Positions 28,020-35,532 of a stretch of DNA of 64,000 nucleotides are shown piece after piece. Positions within the stretch are counted from its first letter, which is position 1. Each line of letters opens with the position of its first letter. Below the pieces are notes generated by a model. It saw only the letters and a list, made by a program, of their open reading frames with translations, searched no databases and was not told where the DNA came from. The position numbers and the translations under genes are program-made. This DNA comes from an uncultured Alphaproteobacteria bacterium. GTDB lineage: Bacteria > Pseudomonadota > Alphaproteobacteria > SP197. The stretch is from the NCBI GenBank assembly GCA_958295695.1, contig OY282363.1, positions 682,001-746,000 on the forward strand, written 5' to 3'.

Positions 28020-28667
28020 ATGGAACGACTCGAAGTAACGGCGGCGCTGCGGACGCCGATCGTCCCCGGCGGCGGCTACCTGACCCTCGACGCCCTGCTC
28101 GGGGCGCTGCTGTTCGAGCGCCTCGGCGATATCGAGGCGGCCCATCGCGCCATCCCGCTGGCCAGCACGGACGGCCTGTTCCACGCGAGCGCGGCGATTT
28201 TCGGCCCCTGTCCCTCCCGCCGCGTCCACTTCGTCGCCAATCTCCGCGCGGACCATGCGCTCGATCCCGACCTGCTGCCGAAGAACGGGCAGGGCAGGGT
28301 TTACCGGAAGATCGGCCGCGCGAGGCGGCAGGATTTCGGCGCGGTGATGAACGACTACGCCGCTTTCGACGCGCCGGAAGCGACCTGGTATGCGGAAGGT
28401 CGCGGAGAGGCCGTCGAACGGCTGCTGAAGCAGGCGCATTTCATCGGCAAGCGGCGCGCGAGCGGTTTCGGCGAGGTTTCCGAATGGTCGGTGAAGCCGG
28501 GCGACTACGACGGCGTGACCGGCCCGTTCGGGGAACCCCTGCGCCCGGTGCCCGTCGCCATGTTCCGGGGCGACGGGAGCGCGCCCAGGGTGGACGCCGC
28601 CTGGCGTCCCGCCTACTGGCTCCCGGAGAACCGGGCGGTCTGCTATGCGCCGGAGCCGAACGGGTGA
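28020..28667 (+). CDS. csf3: Type IV CRISPR RAMP protein Csf3 (Cas5-like)
   Basis: A 215-residue repeat-associated mysterious protein. The N-terminal ferredoxin-like fold shows LEVTAALRTPIVPGGGYLTL followed by DALLGALLFERLG, the opening typical of Csf3. The glycine-rich RAMP loop is HFIGKRRASGFGEVSEW at about 140-156. In type IV complexes Csf3 occupies the Cas5 position and caps the 5' handle of the crRNA. ATG start with GGGAGG upstream; the stop overlaps the GTG of the next gene. First gene of the operon, facing away from pdxY. Assignment rests on motif pattern and operon context, not on a database search. Confidence 0.75.
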   Translation: MERLEVTAALRTPIVPGGGYLTLDALLGALLFERLGDIEAAHRAIPLASTDGLFHASAAIFGPCPSRRVHFVANLRADHALDPDLLPKNGQGRVYRKIGRARRQDFGAVMNDYAAFDAPEATWYAEGRGEAVERLLKQAHFIGKRRASGFGEVSEWSVKPGDYDGVTGPFGEPLRPVPVAMFRGDGSAPRVDAAWRPAYWLPENRAVCYAPEPNG

Positions 28668-29134
28668 ATACGTTCGAGTTCTTCAACAAGAGCTTCGGCC
28701 GGTATCTCGACCCGGCGCCTCCGGGCAATCGGCCGCATATGGATGCATGGCGCGTCCTGTCCAGGCCGCACGGGATGCGGGACAAGCGGCCCGCGCGGCT
28801 GATGTCCGGCTGGGCCATCGTCCGGCCTTCGGGAACCGTCATGCGGCAACGGCTGGCGGCGGACGGCGTCGACTACGACACGCGCACGCGCGCCGAGGCG
28901 TTCGGGGAGGAACTGGACGCCTGGGACGGCGGGCCGCGCATATTCCTCGTCTTCGACAAGTCGCCGGTCCCGGTCGCGCACCTGTTCATGACGCTGGACT
29001 TGCGGGCCGTGCGCATCTGTTCGCCGGACGGCGTCGAGACCTTCGACCATACCCGCCCCGCGGATCCGGAGGACCCGGCGCTGGGCCGGTTCCGGCGCGA
29101 ACTGGAGAAGCGGAGGCGCCGCCTTGCTGCTTGA
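28664..29134 (+). CDS. Probable minimal Csf1-like (Cas8-like) subunit
   Basis: A 156-residue protein whose GTG overlaps the csf3 stop (GTGA). It opens NTFEFFNKSFGRYLDPAPPG and continues ARLMSGWAIVRPSGTV, FLVFDKSPVPVAHLFM and RRELEKRRRRLAA. Type IV-A operons carry csf1, a small large-subunit protein that usually has a cysteine zinc finger. This protein has a single cysteine and no zinc finger, so if it is Csf1 it is a reduced form. It may contact the PAM or stabilise the complex. Position between csf3 and cas6e supports a complex subunit; the family assignment is an inference and it could be a novel component. Confidence 0.45.
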   Translation: MNTFEFFNKSFGRYLDPAPPGNRPHMDAWRVLSRPHGMRDKRPARLMSGWAIVRPSGTVMRQRLAADGVDYDTRTRAEAFGEELDAWDGGPRIFLVFDKSPVPVAHLFMTLDLRAVRICSPDGVETFDHTRPADPEDPALGRFRRELEKRRRRLAA

Positions 29135-29627
29135 CCACAGCATCCCGAAACCGCCGTCGCTGCGGGGTTACGCCCTGCACCGTCTCGTGCGGGGCCTGAC
29201 GGACGGCGAGAGCCCGCTCTTCGTCGATATGGGAGACAGGGTCCTGGTGCGGACGGCGAAGCCGCTGACGCCGGAAGGCGTCCCCCCGCGCGCCGTCTCC
29301 GCCGGCGGCCTCGCCGCGTTCGAGCTCCGCGCCTGCGTCTCCCGCAAGGTCCGCGGGCGGCACCGCTATTACCCGCCCGCCGACTGGCGCAGCCGGCGCG
29401 ACTGGCTGCGCCGGCGGGGGGAACGGCTCGGTTTCGAGCCGCTGACGGTCCATTGCCGCGCCGGCTTCATGACGGTGGACAAGGCCGGATCGCGCCCCTT
29501 CACGGTGGACCGGACGGATTTCGCCGGCGTGCTGCGCGTCACCGACGCGGCGGCCTTCGCGCGGGCCGTGGCCGACGGCGTCGGATCGACCGCGCAAACC
29601 TTCGGGTTCGGAATGCTGGTGTTGTAA
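29124..29627 (+). CDS. cas6e: Cas6e-like CRISPR RNA endonuclease
   Basis: A 167-residue RAMP nuclease that cuts the repeat hairpin to release crRNAs. H19 in YALHRLVRGL corresponds to the catalytic His of Cas6e (YxLHxxL). The C-terminal RRM-like half shows FAGVLRVTDAAAFARAVADG followed by the glycine-rich loop QTFGFGMLVL at the very end, as in Cas6e/CasE. It is slightly shorter than E. coli Cas6e. The start is TTG at 29124, overlapping the upstream gene by eleven bases, with GGAGG at 29112. The array repeats contain a stem-loop suitable for such an enzyme. Confidence 0.8.
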   Translation: MLLDHSIPKPPSLRGYALHRLVRGLTDGESPLFVDMGDRVLVRTAKPLTPEGVPPRAVSAGGLAAFELRACVSRKVRGRHRYYPPADWRSRRDWLRRRGERLGFEPLTVHCRAGFMTVDKAGSRPFTVDRTDFAGVLRVTDAAAFARAVADGVGSTAQTFGFGMLVL

Positions 29628-29647
29628 CGCAACGAGGGAACGGGACA

Positions 29648-30607
29648 ATGCGGACAATCGTTATCGAAGGCAGGATCGCCACGGTCGGGCCGCTGTCGAT
29701 CAAGATGCCGAAACAGGAAGACCATGACGGATTTCCGGTCATGTCACGCGGGCAGGATGCGGACGGCAACCCCTTGAAGACGGGCTACCTGCCAGCCACT
29801 ACGCTACGCGGCTTCCTGCGCCGCGCCGTCGTGACCCGCGACATGCGCCGCGCGGCGGCCGACGGCAAGCCTTACGACCTCAAGCGCGTCTATGCCGAAC
29901 TCATCGGCCAGGACGCCGAAAGCGAGCGGCAGGCCGGCGATATCGACCTGATGGAGATTCGCCGGAGGCGGAAGGAATCGCCGGTGCAGGACCTGTTCGG
30001 ATGCGGCCTCGGCGTCGCCAGCCGCTTGCGGGTCGGTCATTTCCTGCCGGAATCCAACGTGCTCCCCGAAAAGCACCATATCGTCCGCAAGGACCTGGAT
30101 GCCACCGAAGGCGTCATCGACATGTTTTCGGAAGAAGACGCCGAACGGTACTACGCCCGGAAAGAGGCGAACCACCGACGCGCAGAGGCTGAGAAAGTGG
30201 TGAAGACCCTACAATCGAGGATGAGGGCCGCGAAGAAGAAAGGGAATCCCATCGGGGATTTGGAAGAGCAGCTTGCAAAGGCAAGTAAACTTTCCGAAAA
30301 GTACGAGAACGACATGGGAGATATGAAATCATCCAGCGGGCATATCCCGGAGTATGCGGCGTTTCCCGCCGGGATGGAACTCAAGGGCCGTATCGTCGTC
30401 CTGCGTGCGAGCGACCGTGACCTGGAGATGATCGAATACGGCCTGGATTGCCTGAGCCGGTCTCCTGTTCTGGGCGCGCAATCCGCGCGCGGCTGCGGCG
30501 AGATCGCGGGGACGTTCGATGTCATGGAAGATGGAGAATTGAAGAAACGCATCGCGATCGGCGGTTATTCGGCGTCCAGAGTCGATGACTTCTCTTCCGG
30601 AAAGTAG
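29648..30607 (+). CDS. csf2: Type IV CRISPR backbone protein Csf2 (Cas7-like)
   Basis: A 319-residue RAMP protein that would form the helical backbone along the crRNA. It opens TIVIEGRIATVGPLSIKMP, with GYLPATTLRGFLRRA (about 47-60) matching the Cas7-type strand-helix, and ends with a loop GAQSARGCGEIAG (about 275-287). Between residues about 165 and 228 there is a lysine- and glutamate-rich predicted coiled coil (RAEAEKVVKTLQSRMRAAKK), encoded by DNA clearly less GC-rich than the rest of the gene. ATG start with GAGGGAACGGG upstream. The array begins 37 bases after its stop. Confidence 0.78.
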   Translation: MRTIVIEGRIATVGPLSIKMPKQEDHDGFPVMSRGQDADGNPLKTGYLPATTLRGFLRRAVVTRDMRRAAADGKPYDLKRVYAELIGQDAESERQAGDIDLMEIRRRRKESPVQDLFGCGLGVASRLRVGHFLPESNVLPEKHHIVRKDLDATEGVIDMFSEEDAERYYARKEANHRRAEAEKVVKTLQSRMRAAKKKGNPIGDLEEQLAKASKLSEKYENDMGDMKSSSGHIPEYAAFPAGMELKGRIVVLRASDRDLEMIEYGLDCLSRSPVLGAQSARGCGEIAGTFDVMEDGELKKRIAIGGYSASRVDDFSSGK

Positions 30608-30644
30608 AATTCTTCATGTATTTCACGGGACTGATGGAAAGCGG

Positions 30645-31733
30645 GACAAGCCACCCTGTAAGGAGGTGGTTACTGAAACGCCGCGTAGCGCATGTTCCAT
30701 GCGCAAGTTGGACAAGCCACCCTGTAAGGAGGTGGTTACTGAAACAGCCAGGCGGCAGTCGAGAGCAGCGTTTGCGGACAAGCCACCCTGTAAGGAGGTG
30801 GTTACTGAAACAGGGCGCCGCCGCCGGCCATCCGCCAGACCGGACAAGCCACCCTGTAAGGAGGTGGTTACTGAAACACGCTGACGGCGTTGTCGGCCGA
30901 GACGATTGGACAAGCCACCCTGTAAGGAGGTGGTTACTGAAACTACAGGAGTCGGAGATCCCCGGTGACGGGGGGACAAGCCACCCTGTAAGGAGGTGGT
31001 TACTGAAACAGGTAGCCGAGCGCCGTGGCGCCCAGCATCGGACAAGCCACCCTGTAAGGAGGTGGTTACTGAAACACGCAGCCGTTCTTCGGCTCGCTCG
31101 CGCTCGGACAAGCCACCCTGTAAGGAGGTGGTTACTGAAACGCGCGCCCCAAAGCCTCGGCATAGGCGGGTGGACAAGCCACCCTGTAAGGAGGTGGTTA
31201 CTGAAACCTTAATCGCCATGGCCAAGCCTTGGAGCGGGACAAGCCACCCTGTAAGGAGGTGGTTACTGAAACATCGTGGCCTGGCCATAACGCTCGGCCT
31301 CTGACAAGCCACCCTGTAAGGAGGTGGTTACTGAAACAGCATCGCGGGGACATCGAACATCCGCAGGGGACAAGCCACCCTGTAAGGAGGTGGTTACTGA
31401 AACCACGTCGGCGCGTCCTCGCCCTGGATGGCGGGACAAGCCACCCTGTAAGGAGGTGGTTACTGAAACTTCGTCGTGATGGCCCATGCGTCGGCCTCCG
31501 GACAAGCCACCCTGTAAGGAGGTGGTTACTGAAACTAGACCTCGCCGCGCGCGTCCTCGCCGCGCGGACAAGCCACCCTGTAAGGAGGTGGTTACTGAAA
31601 CACCATCGGCTACGGCGCGACGCGCTGGGAGGGACAAGCCACCCTGTAAGGAGATGGTTACTGAAACCGGAGAGTCCCGACTTGGACCGGGACGGCCGGA
31701 CAAACCACCCTGCAAGAAGATGGTTTCCGAAAC
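30645..31733 (+). CRISPR. CRISPR array, 17 repeats and 16 spacers
   Basis: Seventeen 35-base repeats start GACAAGCCACC and end GGTGGTTACTGAAAC. Repeats 1-15 are identical, repeat 16 has one change (GAGATGG) and repeat 17 has six. Spacers are 31 bases (14 of them) or 30 (two, at 31208 and 31273). The base before each repeat is G in all but one case, so the unit could be called as 36. The arms AGCCACC and GGTGGTT form a seven-pair stem with one G-U pair, leaving ACTGAAAC as an eight-base 5' handle. Decay at the downstream end places the leader on the csf2 side, within only 37 bases (30608-30644). Transcription is with the cas genes. Confidence 0.97.
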
Positions 31734-31757
31734 GAGGAGAGGACAGGAGAGGACAGC

Positions 31758-33320
31758 GTGTTTCGCTCTCAAGAACAAAGGAACTTTCACCGTCTGGTCG
31801 CAAGACATATCGAGGTCGGCGACGGTCCTCTCCTGCTCGAGGGCGGGACCGGGATCGGCAAGACCCGCGCCTGCCTGAAGGCGCTGGCGGACCATGGCGG
31901 GACCGCGGCCGTCGTGCTCCCCACGCACCAGTTGATCGACCAGCTTCTCTCCTCGCCGGACCGCGCGGCCGTCGGTCTGGGCGCCAAGGCGTTCCGCCCG
32001 GCGGGCGCGTTCGACACGCGCGCCGATTACGAGGCCCATCGCCGGAACGCCATGCGAAGCCGCGTCATGTTCTGCACGGCGGCGAGCGTCATGATCGACT
32101 GGCGGCTCGGCGGGGACTACAACGGCGCGACGAAGCGCGGCTATCTCCTGTTCGACGAGGCGGACGAACTGCCGCGGGCGGCGGCGTTGCGGAAGGACCT
32201 CGCGATAACCGCCGGGGACCTGGCGGCGGCGGGCGTCGCGCTCACGACCGTCGGGGAAACGGTCTCGGCCCTGCTGGACAGGCCGCGCCTCGAACCGGAA
32301 ACCCGCGCGAAGGCCTGGATGATCCGGGAGGCGCTCGACGAACCGGCCTGGTACCAAAAGGTCGGCGGGGACGAGGACGGAGGCGTCGCGCTCATCCACA
32401 GCCTACCCGGACGGCTGCTCAAGCGCGTCGCCAACCGCGGCAATGTCGCCTTCGTCAGCGCGACGCTGACCGTCGGCGGGAGTTTCGACGACTTCCGGCG
32501 CGCCATGGGCGTCGGGAACGTCAGCCGCCTGTCGAGCGTCGTGGAGCCGGAACGCCATGGCGACCTCACGGTCGAGACGCCGACCGGCCGCGACCCGGCG
32601 GAGATCGTCGGGATGGCCGAAAAGCCCTGCCTCGTCGCGACGCCGAGCCACGAGTTGTCGGAAGAACTGGGCGCGCGGCTTCCCGGAGCCGTCGTGAGAA
32701 CGGGGGACGGGGAGACAACGGCCGAAGCCGCCGCGCGCGTCGGCCCGGACGGCGTCCTGGTCGCGGCGGGCGCCTGGGCCGGGCTCGACACGCCGCTGCG
32801 CTGGCGCTCCATCGTGGTTCCGCGCATCCCGTTCGGGCGGCCGAGCGTTCTCGACGACAAGATCGTGAGCCGCTACATCGACAGCAGGAACATCGCCGTC
32901 CGGCGCATGCGGCAGGTCGCCGGGCGCGGCTTGCGGACGCCGGACGCTCGCTGCGCGCTCTATATCCTGGACGAACGTTACAAGACGCTGGGCCGGTTCC
33001 TGCCGGAACGGTTCGAGCGGAGTTGGGCGGAAGGCGCCCGTGTCGATGTCTCGCTGTCCAGGTCGGAGCGCGACCCCGCGATCCGCCGGGAGGCGCTCAG
33101 GCGTTACGGCCTGCGATGCCGCGCTTGCGACAAGCCGGTGCCGGAGTCCCGGGCCTCGGTGATCGAGATTCACCATCTCGATCCGGTGGCGGAAGGCGAG
33201 CGGCGGACGACGCTGAAGGACGTGGTTCCGCTATGCCGCAACTGCCACGCGATAGCCCATACCGAGACGCCGCCCATCCCCGTCGAAAGACTGCGGGACA
33301 CGGTTCGTTCGACGGCCTGA
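31758..33320 (+). CDS. csf4: CasDinG (Csf4) helicase fused to an HNH nuclease domain
   Basis: A 520-residue superfamily 2 helicase with a C-terminal nuclease. Helicase motifs: Walker A GGTGIGKT (29-36), DEAD box at 133-136 (LLFDEADELP), FVSATLT (232-238), AGAWAGLDTP (337-346) and QVAGRGLR (386-393). No iron-sulfur cysteine cluster is seen, as in other CasDinG proteins. Residues 439-520 form an HNH domain: C454-x2-C457, IEIHH (H472, H473) and PLCRNCH (C493, C496, H497) with H501, the zinc knuckle plus beta-beta-alpha-metal pattern. GTG start 24 bases after the last repeat, preceded by AGGAGAGG. It should unwind, and possibly cut, DNA recognised by the Csf complex. Confidence 0.88.
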   Translation: MFRSQEQRNFHRLVARHIEVGDGPLLLEGGTGIGKTRACLKALADHGGTAAVVLPTHQLIDQLLSSPDRAAVGLGAKAFRPAGAFDTRADYEAHRRNAMRSRVMFCTAASVMIDWRLGGDYNGATKRGYLLFDEADELPRAAALRKDLAITAGDLAAAGVALTTVGETVSALLDRPRLEPETRAKAWMIREALDEPAWYQKVGGDEDGGVALIHSLPGRLLKRVANRGNVAFVSATLTVGGSFDDFRRAMGVGNVSRLSSVVEPERHGDLTVETPTGRDPAEIVGMAEKPCLVATPSHELSEELGARLPGAVVRTGDGETTAEAAARVGPDGVLVAAGAWAGLDTPLRWRSIVVPRIPFGRPSVLDDKIVSRYIDSRNIAVRRMRQVAGRGLRTPDARCALYILDERYKTLGRFLPERFERSWAEGARVDVSLSRSERDPAIRREALRRYGLRCRACDKPVPESRASVIEIHHLDPVAEGERRTTLKDVVPLCRNCHAIAHTETPPIPVERLRDTVRSTA

Positions 33321-33345
33321 CGGGTTTCCGGGGCCCCTCCCGCGG

Positions 33346-33373
33346 TTGCCCGCTCCGGGGCCGCGACTATAGT
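33346..33373 (+). promoter_or_regulatory. Candidate promoter of the malyl-CoA lyase operon
   Basis: TTGCCC (33346-33351), a 16-base spacer and TATAGT (33368-33373) lie 35 bases before the ATG at 33409. The same TATAGT -10 element with a similar spacer occurs before the reductase gene at 10612. It marks the end of the CRISPR operon and the start of a separate unit. Confidence 0.5.
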
Positions 33374-33408
33374 GCGGCCGCGCATCGACACGACAGGGGG
33401 GATGCTTC

Positions 33409-34293
33409 ATGCCGCGCACCATCCGGCCGCGACGCAGCGTGCTCTACATGCCGGGTTCCAACGCCCGCGCGCTGGAGAAGGCCAGGTCGCTGCCCGCCGA
33501 CGGCCTGATCTTCGACCTCGAGGACGCCGTGGCCCCCGACGCCAAGGAGGATGCGCGCGGGCGGGTCTGCGAGGCGGTGAGGGGCGGCGGCTACGGCGAG
33601 CGCGAGATCGTCGTCCGCGTCAACGGCCTCGCCACGCCCTGGGGGCGCGACGACATCGTGCGGGCCGCGCGCTCCGGCGCGCACGCGCTGCTGCTGCCCA
33701 AGGTGGAGGGGGCGGGCTACATCCGGGAGGTGCTGTCGATCATGGACGTCGCCGGCGCCCCGGAGACCATGGCCGTGTGGTGCATGATGGAAACGCCGCT
33801 CGCCATGCTGCACGCCGAGCGCATCGCCGCCGCGAGCCCGCGCCTCGGCGCGCTGGTGATGGGGACCTCCGACCTGACCAAGGACCTCGCGGCCCAGCAC
33901 ACCCGCGACCGCCTGCCGATGGTCACGAGCCTCGGCATCTGCATGCTGGCCGCGCGCGCCTTCGGCATCTCGATCCTCGACGGCGTCCATCTCGATCTCG
34001 ACGACGACGAGGGCTTCGAGGAGGTCTGCCACCAGGGACACGCCATGGGTTTCGACGGCAAGACGCTGATCCATCCCAGGCAGATCGCCGTCGCGAACGC
34101 GGTCTTCGGGCCGACCGCGGACGAGATCGCATGGTCGCGCCGCATCATCGAGGCCCACTCCGAGGCCGCCGCGGAGGGCAGGGGCGTCGTGGCGGTCGAC
34201 GGCAGGCTGATCGAGAACCTGCACGTCGCCGAGGCGCGCCGCGTCCTGCGCCTGGCCGAAGCCATCGAGCGCGTGGCGGGCGCGGGCGCATGA
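33409..34293 (+). CDS. mcl1: HpcH/HpaI-family CoA ester lyase, probable malyl-CoA/beta-methylmalyl-CoA lyase
   Basis: A 294-residue lyase of the CitE-like TIM-barrel family. Motifs: RRSVLYMPGSNARALEKAR, LIFDLEDAVAPDAK (metal-binding Glu/Asp), LLLPKVEGAGYI, MMETPLAML, and GFDGKTLIHPRQI. In the ethylmalonyl-CoA pathway such a lyase splits beta-methylmalyl-CoA to glyoxylate and propionyl-CoA and malyl-CoA to glyoxylate and acetyl-CoA. The stop overlaps the start of a mesaconyl-CoA hydratase gene, and ecm, ccr and mcd are in the same window, which makes this role the best fit. Citrate lyase beta and other CitE-like proteins are alternatives. Confidence 0.82.
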   Translation: MPRTIRPRRSVLYMPGSNARALEKARSLPADGLIFDLEDAVAPDAKEDARGRVCEAVRGGGYGEREIVVRVNGLATPWGRDDIVRAARSGAHALLLPKVEGAGYIREVLSIMDVAGAPETMAVWCMMETPLAMLHAERIAAASPRLGALVMGTSDLTKDLAAQHTRDRLPMVTSLGICMLAARAFGISILDGVHLDLDDDEGFEEVCHQGHAMGFDGKTLIHPRQIAVANAVFGPTADEIAWSRRIIEAHSEAAAEGRGVVAVDGRLIENLHVAEARRVLRLAEAIERVAGAGA

Positions 34294-35339
34294 GCGCCCG
34301 GCCGGGCCGCTTCCTCGAGGACTTCGAGGTCGGCGCGACGCTGCGCCACGCCACGCCGCGCACGGTCACGACGGGCGACGCGGCGCTCCACACGGCGCTG
34401 ACGGGATCGCGCTTCGCGCTCCACTCCGCCGACACCTTCGCCCAGGCCTGCGGGCTGCCGCGCAGTCCGGTGGACGACGTGCTGGTCTTCAACATCGTCT
34501 TCGGCAAGACGGTGCCGGACGTCTCGCTCAACGCCATCGCCAACCTGGGTTACGCGGACGGCCGGTTCGGCGCGCCGGTTTATCCCGGCGACACGCTGAA
34601 GGCGGTCTCCGCGGTGCTGGGCAAGCGCGAACTGTCGAACGGCCGGGCCGGCGTGGTCTGGGTCCGCTCGACCGGGACCAACCAGCGCGGCGAGACGGTG
34701 CTGGACTATGTCCGCTGGGTCATGGTCGCCAAGCGCGACGCCGCCAGCGCGGCGCCCGAACCGCTCGCGCCCGACCTGCCCGGGGCCGTCGACGCGGCCT
34801 CGCTCTCGGCGCCGCCCGGCCTCGCGCTCGGGGGCTACGACCGGACCGCCGCGGGCGACCGGCGCGGGTGGGACGACGTCGCCGCCGGCGAGCGGATCGA
34901 CCACGGGGACGGCATGGCGATCGAGGAAGCCGAGCACCAGATGGCGACCCGGCTCTACCAGAACACGGCGAGGGTCCATTTCGACCTCCACCGCGCCCCG
35001 GAGACCCGCTTCGGCAAGCGCATCGTCTATGGCGGGCACGTCATCGGCCTGGCCCGCGCCCTGTCGTTCAACGGGCTCGCCAACGCGTTCCGCGTCGCGG
35101 GCCTCAACGGCGGACGCCACACCGCGCCGACCTTCGCGGGCGACACGATCTACGCCTGGTCCGAGATCCTCGACAAGGCGCGGCTCGCCGTCCGCGACGA
35201 CGCGGGCGCCGTCCGCGTCCGGACCGTGGCGGCCAGGAACCGCCCCTGCGGGGACTTCCCCGACCGGGACGGGGACGGCAAGGACCATCCCGACAAGGTC
35301 CTCGACCTGGACTACTGGGTTCTGATGCCGCGCGGATAA
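34290..35339 (+). CDS. mch: MaoC-family hydratase, probable mesaconyl-CoA hydratase
   Basis: A 349-residue protein with two hot-dog (MaoC-like) halves, as in mesaconyl-CoA hydratase. The N-terminal half has GRFLEDFEVGATLRHATPRT and DDVLVFNIVFGKTVPDVSLN; the second half has the phrases QNTARVHFDLHRAPETRFGK and YGGHVIGLARALSFNGLANA. It hydrates mesaconyl-CoA to beta-methylmalyl-CoA. ATG overlaps the lyase stop (ATGA), giving a two-gene coupled unit in pathway order. Length agrees with the family. Confidence 0.85.
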   Translation: MSARPGRFLEDFEVGATLRHATPRTVTTGDAALHTALTGSRFALHSADTFAQACGLPRSPVDDVLVFNIVFGKTVPDVSLNAIANLGYADGRFGAPVYPGDTLKAVSAVLGKRELSNGRAGVVWVRSTGTNQRGETVLDYVRWVMVAKRDAASAAPEPLAPDLPGAVDAASLSAPPGLALGGYDRTAAGDRRGWDDVAAGERIDHGDGMAIEEAEHQMATRLYQNTARVHFDLHRAPETRFGKRIVYGGHVIGLARALSFNGLANAFRVAGLNGGRHTAPTFAGDTIYAWSEILDKARLAVRDDAGAVRVRTVAARNRPCGDFPDRDGDGKDHPDKVLDLDYWVLMPRG

Positions 35340-35380
35340 CCGGGGTGGGGGCGGGGTTGGGCGAGAGCGCGAACGAACAC

Positions 35381-35475
35381 CCCTCGTCCCGAGCGGGTCC
35401 CGAAGGGACCGTATCGAGGGACGGACCCGCTCCATGGCGGTTCCGTCTTCGGCGGAATCGCTATAACCTGCTTGT
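35381..35475. repeat. Dispersed repeats before sdhC
   Basis: 35381-35423 is a near-identical copy (41 of 43 bases) of the element at 24101-24143. Immediately after it, 35430-35475 carries the second-hairpin family in inverted orientation: CCATGGCGGTTCCG ... CGGAATCGC, then CTTGTCGCTCGCGGC, the reverse complement of the core in copy 1. The 193-base interval between mch and sdhC holds nothing else recognisable. Confidence 0.7.
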
Positions 35476-35532
35476 CGCTCGCGGCCCACGGGGGCCGCCC
35501 GCGCGCACCGTCTCGTGCAAGGAGAGACGCCG

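Noticed and set aside
30601..30644. Whether a longer leader lies upstream within csf2
   Set aside because: csf2 coding sequence continues to 30607, so only 37 bases are free; a leader inside csf2 could not be shown.
30585..31878. Open frames with repeated DKPPCKEVVTET or TSHPVRRWLLK peptides
   Set aside because: They are translations of the CRISPR repeats, which happen to lack stops; not proteins.
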